Assembly (NCBI GenBank): GCA_963646285.1
Contig: CAVIWF010000016.1
Span: 1-42,999 of the forward strand
Direction: 5' to 3'
DNA from: CAKUFA01 sp963646285
Lineage (GTDB): Bacteria > Bacillota > Clostridia > Christensenellales > Aristaeellaceae
Length of the DNA: 42,999 nucleotides
The translations under genes and the position numbers were made by a program. Under the pieces are notes generated by a model. It was given only the letters and a program-made list of their open reading frames with translations. It was not told the DNA's origin and did not search any database. This document shows, piece by piece, positions 32,352 through 41,518 of the stretch; position 1 is the first letter of the stretch, and each line of letters begins with the position of its first letter.

Positions 32352-33569
32352 GTGCAGGTTGTGATCATTGGCGGAGGTGCTGCCGGCATGGCTTGCGCCA
32401 TTCAAGCTGCCGCTTGCGGTCATCAAGTTACCCTGCTGGAGCGGATGGATCGAGTAGGAAAGAAAATTCTTGCCACAGGCAACGGCCGCTGCAATTTGAT
32501 GAACACGGGTGCTTTGCGGTATCCACGTGGAAGCAGCTTTGCGGCGGATGTGCTTGCGGCATGCGGCGCAGATGATCAAAAAGCATTCTGGCGTAAGTTG
32601 GGACTCCGTATGCGGGAGGAAGAAGACGGACGGGTCTATCCTGCCAGCGGTCAAGCCTCCACGGTGCTGGATACGCTTCGGCTGGCGCTGGAAACTCATC
32701 ATGTTACCGTCCTTACGAATACGGCTGTTACAGCCATTACAGAAGGCAAAAAAGGCTTTTCTGTTCATGCAGCGGATGGAAAGATATTTCCTTGCGACCG
32801 TGTTGTTATCGCAGGCGGCGGAAAAGCACAGCCTAAGCTTGGCAGTGATGGGAGCACCCTTCAGCTGCTTGCCGCCCTTGGCCATACCGTACGCCCCTGC
32901 ACGCCTGCATTGACGGCACTGAATTGCGACGCAAAAGCCCTTGCCGGGTTGTCCGGCATTCGGGTGAAGGCAAATGTCAACGTAACATGCGGCGGCAACT
33001 GTGTGCACAAGGAAGCGGGAGAAGTTCTGTTTACGGACACAGGACTCAGCGGCGTGTGCATCATGAACTGTTCTGGCTACACGGTACCGGGACGCAGTGA
33101 AACTCATCTGGATCTATTGCCAAGCCTTGGCCTTTGTGATGAGCGAGACGCAAGGGATGAGCTTCATAAGCGGCGACATTCACTTGGCAATCAGCCTATG
33201 GAACAGCTGCTGACCGGGCTATGTGTTCCCAGATTGGCCTCTGCCTTGTGCAAAAAGGCCGGTATCCGCTGGAGGGAACGCAGCTGCCGGGACTTGACGG
33301 ATGCAGAGTTGTGTTCTTTGACAAGGACAATCTGCGATTTCGACCTTCCTGTGCTGTCCCTTCGTGGCTTTGAACAGGCGCAGGTAACCCGGGGCGGTGC
33401 GGCTTGGGAAGAGTTCGATGCGCACACCATGCAGTCGCTCCTTGTGCCGGGCTTGTACGCCGCCGGTGAGGTGCTGGATGTGGATGGTGAGTGCGGCGGC
33501 TATAACCTGATGTTTGCCTTTGGCAGCGGCATCCTTGCCGGAAAATCTTTGGAGGTACGCAAACCTTGA
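32352..33569 (+). CDS. BaiN/HI0933-family NAD(P)/FAD-dependent oxidoreductase
   Basis: This flavoprotein of about 405 residues starts MQVVIIGGGAAGMACAIQ, the FAD dinucleotide-binding loop, followed by the family signature GKKILATGNGRCNLMN, and ends with GLYAAGEVLDVDGECGGYNLMFAFGSG. Members are widespread; one was linked to bile-acid reduction, but the usual role is not known. GTG 32352 is preferred because GGGGAG lies 9 bases upstream, while ATG 32343 is too close. An ORF start at 32286 falls inside the terminator hairpin. It overlaps tex by 4 bases. Confidence 0.88.
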   Translation: MQVVIIGGGAAGMACAIQAAACGHQVTLLERMDRVGKKILATGNGRCNLMNTGALRYPRGSSFAADVLAACGADDQKAFWRKLGLRMREEEDGRVYPASGQASTVLDTLRLALETHHVTVLTNTAVTAITEGKKGFSVHAADGKIFPCDRVVIAGGGKAQPKLGSDGSTLQLLAALGHTVRPCTPALTALNCDAKALAGLSGIRVKANVNVTCGGNCVHKEAGEVLFTDTGLSGVCIMNCSGYTVPGRSETHLDLLPSLGLCDERDARDELHKRRHSLGNQPMEQLLTGLCVPRLASALCKKAGIRWRERSCRDLTDAELCSLTRTICDFDLPVLSLRGFEQAQVTRGGAAWEEFDAHTMQSLLVPGLYAAGEVLDVDGECGGYNLMFAFGSGILAGKSLEVRKP

Positions 33570-35713
33570 ATATTGTTGAAATGCTGTGCCGGGAGTTTCA
33601 GGTGGCTCCTTGGCAGGTAGAAGCCGTAATCCGCCTGCTGGATGAGGGCAACACCCTGCCCTTTATTGCCCGTTATCGAAAGGAACAGCATGGCACGCTG
33701 GATGACCAGAAACTGCGTGATATATCCGACCGCCTGACCCAGCTTCGCAACATCGAACAGCGCCGGCAGGAGATCAGCGAAAGCCTGCAAAAGCTGGGCG
33801 TGTGGACAGAAGAATTGCAGGCCGATCTTGATAAAGCGGAAACCATGGGCACCTTGGAGGACATCTACCGTCCTTATCGTCCGAAGCGGCGCACGAGAGC
33901 CATGATTGCAAAAGAAAAGGGACTGGAACCCTTGGCGGAAACCCTGCTTTTGCAGGCAACTCGTGCCGCAACGCCGGAAGAGCTGACCCAAGGCTTTATC
34001 AATGCGGAGAAGGGCATTGAAACCCCGGAGGATGCGCTGAATGGTGCCATGGATATTATTGCGGAGCATATCAGCGATGATCCTGCCATTCGGGCAAAGC
34101 TGAAAAATCAGTATGCAACCTTCGGCCGGGTTCATACGGTGCAGGCAAAAGAGGAAGACTCTGTATACAGCATGTACTACGATCGGCAGGAGCCTTTGCG
34201 ATCCATGCCTTCCCACCGTGTACTGGCCATGGATCGGGGCGAAAAAGAAGGCTACTTAAAGGTATCCCTTGAGCTGAACGAAGCAACGGTGCTGCGCATG
34301 ATCCATAGCGCATACGTGATTCAAACCGGCAGCATTGCTTCCACATACGTGGAGAAGGCCTGCGATGATGCGTACAAGCGGCTGATCGCACCTTCTCTGG
34401 ACAATGAACTCCGCAATGAACTGACCGCCCGGGCGCAAAAGGATGCCATTCGTGTGTTTGCGCTGAACTTGAAGCCCTTGCTGATGCAGCCGCCTGTCAA
34501 GGGGCGTGTTGCCATTGGGCTGGATCCCGGATACCGGATGGGCTGCAAGGTCGCTGTGGTGGATGAAACAGGGCGTGTGCTGGATACGGCGGTTATTTAC
34601 CCGACACAGAATAACCGGATTCCGGAAGCAAAAGCGAAAGTCAAAGAGTTGATTCGCAAGCATGGCGTGACCATTGCGGCCATAGGCAACGGTACAGCAG
34701 GGCATGAGACGGAAGTCTTCTTTACGGAAGTTATGAAGGAAATGAATCTTGGCGACGATTTGGCCTATATGGTGGTCAGCGAAGCTGGGGCTTCCGTATA
34801 TTCTGCCTCCAAGCTTGCCGCAGAGGAATTCCCCCAGTTTGATGTTAACCTGCGCAGTGCAGTATCCATTGCACGCCGTTTGCAGGATCCTTTGGCTGAG
34901 CTGGTCAAGATTGACCCCAAAGCCATTGGCGTTGGGCAGTATCAGCATGATTTGAAAGAAAGCGAGCTGGATGCCGCACTGGATGGTGTGGTGGAGGATT
35001 GCGTCAATAACGTGGGTGTGGATGTCAACACGGCCAGTCCCTCACTGCTGAGCCATGTGGCAGGCATCAATGCTACCGTTGCCAAGAACATTGTGGCCTA
35101 TCGGGAAGAAAACGGAGCATTCACCTCCCGCGCACAACTGAAGAAGGTGCCCAAGCTGGGACCGAAGGCCTTTGAACAGTGCGCCGGCTTCCTTCGTGTG
35201 CCGGATGGCAAGGATCCCATCGAAAACACCGGCATTCATCCGGAAAGCTATGCGGCCGCCAAGGAACTGCTGAAGCACCTGAAGCTGACCCCGGCAAAGG
35301 CAGCCGGGCAGATTGCATCCCTCGCAGAAGCGGAAGGGTATGAGGCTCTTTCCCAGACCTTGGGAATCGGCGTTCCTACGCTGCAGGACATTGTGGCAGA
35401 GCTGAACAAACCGGGTCGTGATCCCCGTGACGAACTGCCGAAGCCTCTGCTCCGCAAAGATGTGATGGACATGGCAGATCTTGCGCCGGGCATGGAGCTC
35501 CAAGGTACCGTTCGCAATGTAACGGATTTCGGCGCATTTGTGGACATTGGCGTCCATCAGGACGGCCTGGTTCATGTAAGTCGTATGCCAGGCAGGGTGA
35601 AGCACCCCAGCGAATGTGTGCGGGTGGGCGATATTGTGAAGGTGTGGATCACCGAGGTGGACAAACAAAAGGGGCGCATTGGGTTAACAATGATAGCTCC
35701 TGCAAAACAGTAA
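33566..35713 (+). CDS. tex: Tex-family RNA-binding transcription accessory protein
   Basis: This 715-residue protein has the full Tex layout: an N-terminal helical domain (EAVIRLLDEGNTLPFIARYRK), an YqgF/RNase H-like domain (GLDPGYRMGCKVAVVDETG), helix-hairpin-helix motifs (LLSHVAGINATVAKNIVAYR) and a C-terminal S1 domain (LQGTVRNVTDFGAFVDIGVH). It binds nucleic acids and affects transcription in several bacteria. The start is TTG 33566, overlapping the preceding stop as TTGA, with GGAGG 10 bases upstream; the next in-frame ATG is 15 bases on. Confidence 0.93.
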   Translation: MNIVEMLCREFQVAPWQVEAVIRLLDEGNTLPFIARYRKEQHGTLDDQKLRDISDRLTQLRNIEQRRQEISESLQKLGVWTEELQADLDKAETMGTLEDIYRPYRPKRRTRAMIAKEKGLEPLAETLLLQATRAATPEELTQGFINAEKGIETPEDALNGAMDIIAEHISDDPAIRAKLKNQYATFGRVHTVQAKEEDSVYSMYYDRQEPLRSMPSHRVLAMDRGEKEGYLKVSLELNEATVLRMIHSAYVIQTGSIASTYVEKACDDAYKRLIAPSLDNELRNELTARAQKDAIRVFALNLKPLLMQPPVKGRVAIGLDPGYRMGCKVAVVDETGRVLDTAVIYPTQNNRIPEAKAKVKELIRKHGVTIAAIGNGTAGHETEVFFTEVMKEMNLGDDLAYMVVSEAGASVYSASKLAAEEFPQFDVNLRSAVSIARRLQDPLAELVKIDPKAIGVGQYQHDLKESELDAALDGVVEDCVNNVGVDVNTASPSLLSHVAGINATVAKNIVAYREENGAFTSRAQLKKVPKLGPKAFEQCAGFLRVPDGKDPIENTGIHPESYAAAKELLKHLKLTPAKAAGQIASLAEAEGYEALSQTLGIGVPTLQDIVAELNKPGRDPRDELPKPLLRKDVMDMADLAPGMELQGTVRNVTDFGAFVDIGVHQDGLVHVSRMPGRVKHPSECVRVGDIVKVWITEVDKQKGRIGLTMIAPAKQ

Positions 35714-35722
35714 CAGAGACAC

Positions 35723-35767
35723 GCAAGGTGCAGACAAGGATGTTCCATCGTCTGTGCCTTGCTCTTT
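35723..35767 (+). terminator. Terminator after tex
   Basis: A 13-bp stem (35723-35735 with 35750-35762, including two G-T pairs) is followed by TCTTTT. Confidence 0.8.
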
Positions 35768-35815
35768 TACCAGATGGATGAATGATAAAACATTTGCCAG
35801 TTCCCCATCGAAACC

Positions 35816-35843
35816 TTGACATCGACCACAAATCCGCTACAAT
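35816..35843 (+). promoter_or_regulatory. Promoter of the serine hydrolase - GNAT - His-rich - fhs operon
   Basis: TTGACA (35816-35821), 16 bases, TACAAT (35838-35843), 31 bp before the first ATG. No other promoter or terminator is evident before 39920. Confidence 0.65.
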
Positions 35844-35874
35844 GGAATTATATCCGATGAGGGGAGGACGGAAC

Positions 35875-37215
35875 ATGGAAGAAGGGCTTGAAGGATTTGT
35901 GCAGCGCTTTATTGACCGTCTCCATCATGAACAGGTCAATATGCACGGCTTTCAGTTGTCGGTGCATGGCGCAGTCAAGGCCAGGGCCTACTATGCTCCT
36001 TTTCAGGAAGGGCAGAAGCATCAGATGTATTCCATCACGAAGTCCATGACCTGCATTGCCATTGGGATGCTTATGGATGATGGAAAGCTGACGCTGGATG
36101 ACCCCATTGTACAGTTTTTCCCCGATTGGCTGCCGGAACATCCTGATGAACGCCTGATGCGCCTGAAAATCAGGGATATGCTTCGCATGGCTACCTGTTA
36201 CCGGCGCACAACCTATCGTGAAGGCGTGGATGAAAACTGGGCAAAAACCTTTTTCACCGCTGTGCCGACCCATGAGCCGGGCACCGTGTTCAACTATGAC
36301 ACCAGCTGTGCGCAGGTGCTGGCAGCATTGGTGGAGCGGCTCAGCGGCATGAGTGAGGAACAGTTCTTGACCCAGCGGCTCCTGAATCCCATTGGCTGTA
36401 CGGATGGAACCCATTGGCTCCGTGACCCTTCTGGATGCTGCCGTGGTGGCACAGGCATGGCCATGAGCCTGCGGGATCTGCACCGTGTCGCCCAGTGGAT
36501 GCTGGATGGAGGCAATGGCCTGATCAGCTCCGACTTCCTCCGGCAGATGACCGAAAAGCATATCGATACGGTGATGCAGACCAACGAAGAGGAACGGTAC
36601 GGCTATTGCTGGCAGTGCTGGCGAACACGGAATGGTTGGGCACTGTATGGCATGGGTGGCCAGCTTGCTGTGGTTTGCCCGGAAAAGCAAGCAATTTTGA
36701 CCACCATTGCTGATACCCGGCTGGATCCTTTCGGTGTGCAGCGAATCTATAATGCCTTTTTTGAGGAGCTGTATCCGGCCATCGGAAAGGAAGATATGGA
36801 CTGCACAACCTATCAGCTGGAGGCAGAACATCTTCCTACTGCTGGGAAAGATAAAGTACCATGCGGAAAATATGTCTTTGAAGAGGATAACCCGCTGGGA
36901 CTGCAATGGATGCAAACCAGTGAAAGCGTGCTTTGCTATCAGCAGGATCGGGGCGAAGTTACCCTTCCACTGTCCTTTGGGTGCAACGTAAAGACAAACT
37001 TTCCTGGCTGGGATGCGGAAGCTTTAACTTCCGCCGGATGGACGGAAGGACATCTGCTGCATGTCAGGTGCAGCGAAATTGCGTGGGAACCCTGCGGATT
37101 CGAACTGCTCCTGTGCTTTCAGGGGAATACGCTGACGGTTCAGGCTCGGTGCTCGTCCTCTGCCAAAACAAAGGGTTACGATGGGGTTGCAACCGGAAAA
37201 ATCATCAAAGAATGA
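35875..37215 (+). CDS. Serine hydrolase of the beta-lactamase / penicillin-binding protein-like family (class C fold)
   Basis: This 446-residue protein has the SxxK motif SITK (Ser53, Lys56), a YDT in place of YxN at 141-143, and a GMGGQ segment near 259-263 in the place of KTG. The first 290 residues form the catalytic domain; the last ~110 residues are an additional beta-rich domain that I do not recognise. Members act as esterases, D-aminopeptidases or peptidases, and a true beta-lactamase is not indicated. There is no signal peptide, so it is cytoplasmic. The ATG 35875 follows GGGGAGGA by 6 bases. It is first in a four-gene operon ending in fhs. Confidence 0.85.
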   Translation: MEEGLEGFVQRFIDRLHHEQVNMHGFQLSVHGAVKARAYYAPFQEGQKHQMYSITKSMTCIAIGMLMDDGKLTLDDPIVQFFPDWLPEHPDERLMRLKIRDMLRMATCYRRTTYREGVDENWAKTFFTAVPTHEPGTVFNYDTSCAQVLAALVERLSGMSEEQFLTQRLLNPIGCTDGTHWLRDPSGCCRGGTGMAMSLRDLHRVAQWMLDGGNGLISSDFLRQMTEKHIDTVMQTNEEERYGYCWQCWRTRNGWALYGMGGQLAVVCPEKQAILTTIADTRLDPFGVQRIYNAFFEELYPAIGKEDMDCTTYQLEAEHLPTAGKDKVPCGKYVFEEDNPLGLQWMQTSESVLCYQQDRGEVTLPLSFGCNVKTNFPGWDAEALTSAGWTEGHLLHVRCSEIAWEPCGFELLLCFQGNTLTVQARCSSSAKTKGYDGVATGKIIKE

Positions 37216-37226
37216 AGGAATGAAAT

Positions 37227-37703
37227 GTGACGGATCTGACCATTCGCAGGGCGGAAAACAAGGATATCCCCTCGATTGTTAAGCTGCTTTATGAGGTGCA
37301 CAAGGTGCACAGTGACGCTCGGCCTGACCTGTTTAAGCCGGGGTGCAGAAAGTATACCGACGAGCAGCTGAAAGAAATATTGGCCAATGATCAAACGCCT
37401 GTGTTTGTGGCAGAAGTGGATGGAGAAGTCCAGGGCTATGCCTTCTGCATTCACAAGCAGTTCGGGCAGGAGTCCAGCATGACGGATGTCAAAACCCTGT
37501 ACATCGATGACCTGTGCGTGGACGAGAACGCCCGGGGACATCATGTGGGTACGCAGCTGTATCAGTACGTGCTGGATTTTGCCAAGGCTCATGGTTATTA
37601 CAATGTGACCTTGAATGTGTGGGCGGATAACAAGAAAGCACTGGGCTTTTATGAGCGAATCGGTCTCCGTGTGCAGAAAATCGGCATGGAGAAAATCCTG
37701 TAA
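37227..37703 (+). CDS. GNAT-family N-acetyltransferase
   Basis: This 158-residue protein has an N-terminal strand (LTIRRAENKDIPSIVKLLYEVH), the acetyl-CoA loop in LYIDDLCVDENARGHHVGTQLYQYV (RGHHVGT), and LNVWADNKKALGFYERIGLR, which is characteristic of RimI-like GNATs. The acceptor is unknown. The start is GTG 37227; GAAGGA lies upstream, overlapping the previous gene end. It is 11 bp after the serine hydrolase. Confidence 0.88.
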   Translation: MTDLTIRRAENKDIPSIVKLLYEVHKVHSDARPDLFKPGCRKYTDEQLKEILANDQTPVFVAEVDGEVQGYAFCIHKQFGQESSMTDVKTLYIDDLCVDENARGHHVGTQLYQYVLDFAKAHGYYNVTLNVWADNKKALGFYERIGLRVQKIGMEKIL

Positions 37704-37738
37704 GCAGTCCAAACATCAACTGAATGGAGGAGAGCACC

Positions 37739-38260
37739 ATGCACGATCACGATTGCTGCGGTCATGACCATCATCATCACCATGAAGAGGAATGCAGCTG
37801 TGGCCACGAGCACCATCATGATGAACACTGCGGCTGCGGCCATGAACACCATCACAGCGAAGAGCCACTGACGGCAGCAGAAGAAAGAATCCTGCATACC
37901 CTGCATCACTGCCACTACTTGCCGATTGCAAGGTTTACCCTGACATCCTCCAAGGAAGATGAATTATTTGCAGTGGCTATGGAACCTGTGTATTTGGTCA
38001 GCGCAGATACTTCCATGGAGGATGCGAAGGCAGACAGTGCGCCCTTTGCCTCCCTGGAAGAAAAAGGCCTCATCAGCCTGGACTACGATATTCCTTTGAG
38101 CGGCTATGACTATGGGGTTTATGAACAGTCTGAGCTGTACCGGTATTTTTGCGATACGGTCAAGGAGAATGCAGCCAGACCGGATGCACTCTTTGACACA
38201 CCTAACCTGGAACTTGGCAGCGTGGCATTGGTGGAGGAGGAGAAACAGCATGGCAACTGA
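37739..38260 (+). CDS. His/Cys-rich metal-binding protein of unknown function
   Basis: In this 173-residue protein the first 40 residues contain 17 His and 6 Cys, including a 12-residue repeat of CxCGHEHHH (Cys19 and Cys31 units), clearly a metal-binding segment for Zn, Ni or similar. Residues 45-173 are a separate acidic domain; LTAAEERILHTLHHCHYLPIA followed by FASLEEKGLISLDYDIPLSG recalls a helix plus wing, so a winged-helix metal sensor is possible but unproven. ATG 37739 follows GGAGGAGA by 6 bases. It overlaps fhs by 11 bp, so it is translated together with formate-tetrahydrofolate ligase. Confidence 0.75.
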   Translation: MHDHDCCGHDHHHHHEEECSCGHEHHHDEHCGCGHEHHHSEEPLTAAEERILHTLHHCHYLPIARFTLTSSKEDELFAVAMEPVYLVSADTSMEDAKADSAPFASLEEKGLISLDYDIPLSGYDYGVYEQSELYRYFCDTVKENAARPDALFDTPNLELGSVALVEEEKQHGN

Positions 38261-39920
38261 TTTGGAAATTGCACAGGCAGCGGTACCCCAACCCATTGGC
38301 AAGATTGCAGAAAAAGCAGGCATTCCGGAAGATGCATTGTCCCTCTACGGACGGCTGATGGCGAAGGTGAATCCCGCCGCCCTGCCTGAGTGCAAGGAAA
38401 AAGGAAAGCTGATTCTGGTAACGGCCATCAACCCCACACCTGCCGGTGAGGGGAAAACCACCGTCAGCGTTGCCCTGGCAGATGGCCTGAGCAGATGCGG
38501 CAAGAAAGCCATGCTGGCGCTGCGTGAACCCAGCTTGGGGCCTGTGTTTGGCATGAAGGGCGGCGCAGCCGGCGGCGGCTATGCCCAGGTGCTGCCGATG
38601 GAGAGCATCAACCTTCATTTCACGGGAGATCTGCACGCAATCACGGCTGCTAATAATCTGCTGGCTGCCATGGTGGATAACCATATTCAGCAAGGAAACA
38701 AACTGGGCATTGATCCTCGGCAAGTCACGTGGAGGCGCTGCCTGGATGTTAACGATCGCCAACTTCGCCAGATCACCTCCGGCCTTGGCGGAAAAGCCAA
38801 CGGCATGCCCCGGGAGGACGGCTTTGATATTACGGCAGCCAGCGAGGTCATGGCGGTGTTCTGCCTGGCACGGGATATTGCCGACCTGAAGGCACGCCTG
38901 GCACGGCTTCAGGTTGCCCGTACCTTTGATGGCCATGCTGTTACGGCAGGGGATCTCCATGCGGAAGGTGCCATGACGGCACTGCTGCGTGACGCTTTGC
39001 AGCCCAACCTTGTGCAGACCCTGGAAGGCACGCCCTGCCTTATGCACGGCGGCCCCTTTGCCAACATTGCCCACGGATGCAACAGCGTGATTGCCACGAC
39101 CACTGCCATGTCGCTTGCAGATTACGTGGTAACAGAGGCTGGCTTCGGTGCAGACCTGGGCGCAGAGAAATTCCTGGACATCAAGTGCCGTCAGGCAGGC
39201 ATCTGGCCGGATGCGGTGGTGATCGTAGCCACTGTTCGTGCCTTGAAGCACCACGGCGGATGCCCCAAGGATCAGCTGAAAACCGAAAACCTGGAAGCTC
39301 TTGCAAAGGGCATGAGCAACCTGATGCGCCATATCGACCATGTGCAGCATGTGTGGAAGCGTCCGGCTGTGGTGGCCATTAACAGGTTTGCAGAGGATAC
39401 GGAAGCGGAAATGGCATTGATCCGTGAGGCATGCCAGTTGACCGGCGCACCGGTGGCAGTCTGCGAAGGGTGGGCCCACGGTGGAGAAGGCGCTGTGGAG
39501 CTTGCAAAAATTGTGTGTGAATTTGCAGATCATGCCGGGGCATGCGAACCTGCGTATACGTATCCCGCTCAGCTGTCCCTCCGGGAGAAGATTGAGGCGA
39601 TTGCGCAAAGAATCTATGGGGCAAAGGACGTGGCCTTTGGTGCCGGTGTGCTGAAGCAGCTGGACAAGCTGACGGCGGAAGGCTGGGGAGAATGCCCGGT
39701 ATGCATTGCCAAGACCCAGTATTCCTTCTCAGATGATGCAAAGGCGTTGGGTGCTCCGGAAGGCTTCACCCTGCACATTCGCAGCGTACGTCTGAGTGCA
39801 GGTGCCGGATTTGTGGTGGCGTTTGCCGGGGATATCATTGCCATGCCAGGCCTGCCCAAAGTGCCGGCAGCAGAGAACATTGATGTGGATGAGAACGGCA
39901 AAATCACTGGCCTTTTCTGA
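38250..39920 (+). CDS. fhs: Formate--tetrahydrofolate ligase
   Basis: This 556-residue enzyme is standard length. The ATP loop is TPAGEGKTTVS at 63-73, followed by LREPSLGPVFGMKGGAAGGGYAQV and the HFTGDLHAITAANNLLAAMVDNHI segment; all are family hallmarks. It makes 10-formyl-tetrahydrofolate from formate and ATP, for purine synthesis or the methyl branch of acetogenesis. ATG 38250 follows GGAGGAGG inside the preceding gene; a longer frame from 38106 overlaps that gene and is rejected. Confidence 0.96.
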   Translation: MATDLEIAQAAVPQPIGKIAEKAGIPEDALSLYGRLMAKVNPAALPECKEKGKLILVTAINPTPAGEGKTTVSVALADGLSRCGKKAMLALREPSLGPVFGMKGGAAGGGYAQVLPMESINLHFTGDLHAITAANNLLAAMVDNHIQQGNKLGIDPRQVTWRRCLDVNDRQLRQITSGLGGKANGMPREDGFDITAASEVMAVFCLARDIADLKARLARLQVARTFDGHAVTAGDLHAEGAMTALLRDALQPNLVQTLEGTPCLMHGGPFANIAHGCNSVIATTTAMSLADYVVTEAGFGADLGAEKFLDIKCRQAGIWPDAVVIVATVRALKHHGGCPKDQLKTENLEALAKGMSNLMRHIDHVQHVWKRPAVVAINRFAEDTEAEMALIREACQLTGAPVAVCEGWAHGGEGAVELAKIVCEFADHAGACEPAYTYPAQLSLREKIEAIAQRIYGAKDVAFGAGVLKQLDKLTAEGWGECPVCIAKTQYSFSDDAKALGAPEGFTLHIRSVRLSAGAGFVVAFAGDIIAMPGLPKVPAAENIDVDENGKITGLF

Positions 39921-39956
39921 TAAAATGAACTGGGGATGAAGTTTTGCTCAACCCCT

Positions 39957-39984
39957 TGTCCTATTCGGTTATTCCTGCTATAAT
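39957..39984 (+). promoter_or_regulatory. Promoter of yajC
   Basis: A TTGTC-type -35 at 39957, about 16 bases, and TATAAT at 39979-39984 with extended TGC. It is 36 bp before the ATG. Confidence 0.65.
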
Positions 39985-40020
39985 ACCGAAAGTACCCGAT
40001 TTTGAAAGGAGCCGTTGCGC

Positions 40021-40416
40021 ATGAATCTGACCAATCTCTTCTTTGGCCTCAGCACTGCCTTGGCCGATGCTGCTACCACGACGGATGCTGCTGCCACTGA
40101 AACGAGCACTGTTTCCGGCGTTGTTAGCATGTTGGTTTCCCTACTGCCCATGGTGCTGATCTTTGTGGTGTTCTATTTCTTCCTGATCCGTCCCCAGAAG
40201 AAGAAGGACAAGCAGGTTAAGGATATGCTGGATGCCCTGAAAGTTTCTGACCGTGTATGCACCATTGGTGGTATCTATGGTACCATTACGGCCATCAAGG
40301 ACGACACTGTGACCCTGTCTGTTGGCAAGGATCATGTGAATCTGGTGCTGGCTCGCTGGGCTATCCGCTCGGTGGAAGAGGTTGCCGTTGAAAACGATAC
40401 TGAGGCACTGAACTAA
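40021..40416 (+). CDS. yajC: Preprotein translocase accessory subunit YajC
   Basis: This 131-residue protein has one transmembrane helix (about residues 37-57), followed immediately by IRPQKKKDKQVKDML, the family signature, and a small beta domain (GDRV-like SDRVCTIGGIYGTITAI). It associates with SecDF and SecYEG. An Ala/Thr-rich N-terminus precedes the helix. ATG 40021 follows AAAGGAG by 8 bases. It is monocistronic, with its own promoter and terminator; yajC is often beside secDF or tgt, which are not here. Confidence 0.93.
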   Translation: MNLTNLFFGLSTALADAATTTDAAATETSTVSGVVSMLVSLLPMVLIFVVFYFFLIRPQKKKDKQVKDMLDALKVSDRVCTIGGIYGTITAIKDDTVTLSVGKDHVNLVLARWAIRSVEEVAVENDTEALN

Positions 40417-40430
40417 GCTAAAGATACAAA

Positions 40431-40478
40431 AAAGGCTCCCGACCATCCCTTGCGAAGGGAAGATGATCGGGAGCCTTT
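40431..40478. terminator. Bidirectional terminator between yajC and phoH
   Basis: A stem of about 18 bp with one mismatch (left arm from 40431, right arm ending CCTTTT near 40479) carries A's before and T's after, so it serves the two converging genes. Confidence 0.88.
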
Positions 40479-40488
40479 TGCTGTGCGC

Positions 40489-41460
40489 TTATTTCTGCCC
40501 GTTGCCATAGAAGGCGTCATAGGCCTCGACAATTTTCTGTACAAGCTCATGGCGAACAACGTCCTTGGCAGTCAAGTGCACCATGCCGATTTCGGGGATG
40601 TCCTTCAGGATCTCCAACGCTTCGGTCAGGCCGGACTTTTTCCCGGCAGGCAGGTCGGTTTGGGTCACGTCGCCGGTAACAACCACCTTGGAGTGAAAGC
40701 CCAAACGAGTCAGGAACATTTTCATCTGCTCAGATGTGGTGTTCTGTGCCTCATCCAGAATGATGAAGGAATCGGACAGGGTGCGTCCACGCATGTAGGC
40801 CAGCGGCGCTACTTCTACCGTGCCCCTTTCCAGCAGCTTCTGGTAGGAATCCACCCCCATGAAGTCATACAGGGCATCGTAGAGGGGACGCAGATAGGGG
40901 TCAACCTTTTGCGTTAAATCACCCGGCAGGAAGCCCAGCTTTTCCCCCGCTTCGACAGCGGGACGGGTCAGCACGATCCGCTCCACTTCCTTGTTCTTCA
41001 AGGCGACAACGGCAAGGGCCATGGCCAGATAGGTTTTACCTGTACCGGCAGGACCTACGGCAAAGGTCAGGTCATGGTCACGGATGGCCTGCACATATTC
41101 TTGCTGACCAAGGGTCTTGCACTTGATTTGCTTGCCCCGGTGGGTAATGGCCACCACCGAGCGAAGGATCTCATCAATCATGTCGACTTTGCCTTCACGG
41201 GCTAAGGCGATGGCATAGCGGATTCGGCTGCGGTCAACCAGCTCATTGCGGGCAATCATGTCCATCAGCTTCACAATGACGTTTTCCGCCAGTGCCGCAT
41301 CAGCTTCCTGACCGGAGATCAGCAGTTCTGCCCCACGGAGGGCAATGGTCACGCTGCATTCCTGCTCGATGAGCGCAACATTCTGGTCGTTCATGCCGAA
41401 GAGGGTCATGTAAGTTTCCATGGTGTCCGCAGACAAATTGATCCTGCGAGTTTCTGTCAA
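40489..41460 (-). CDS. phoH: PhoH-family ATPase (PhoL-like)
   Basis: This 323-residue protein has an N-terminal KH-like region, Walker A GPAGTGKT at 136-143, Walker B IILDEAQNTT near 233, and the GDVTQTDLP motif. PhoH-like proteins are RNA-linked ATPases, usually beside ybeY, which is not here. The start is TTG 41460; GGAAAGG lies about 12 bases upstream, so ATG 41421 is an alternative, though the intervening residues look like family sequence. It follows the second MATE gene by 58 bp with no terminator. Confidence 0.92.
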   Translation of the reverse strand: MTETRRINLSADTMETYMTLFGMNDQNVALIEQECSVTIALRGAELLISGQEADAALAENVIVKLMDMIARNELVDRSRIRYAIALAREGKVDMIDEILRSVVAITHRGKQIKCKTLGQQEYVQAIRDHDLTFAVGPAGTGKTYLAMALAVVALKNKEVERIVLTRPAVEAGEKLGFLPGDLTQKVDPYLRPLYDALYDFMGVDSYQKLLERGTVEVAPLAYMRGRTLSDSFIILDEAQNTTSEQMKMFLTRLGFHSKVVVTGDVTQTDLPAGKKSGLTEALEILKDIPEIGMVHLTAKDVVRHELVQKIVEAYDAFYGNGQK

Positions 41461-41518
41461 AAAGCGTCCCAGCCTTTCCTGCTGCCTTGATCAGGCGTTT
41501 TCGTAAACAAGCTTCAGG

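Noticed and set aside
35875..37215. Beta-lactamase resistance gene
   Set aside because: The fold is related but the protein has no signal peptide, YDT instead of YxN, no clear KTG and an extra C-terminal domain, so an esterase or peptidase role is more likely.
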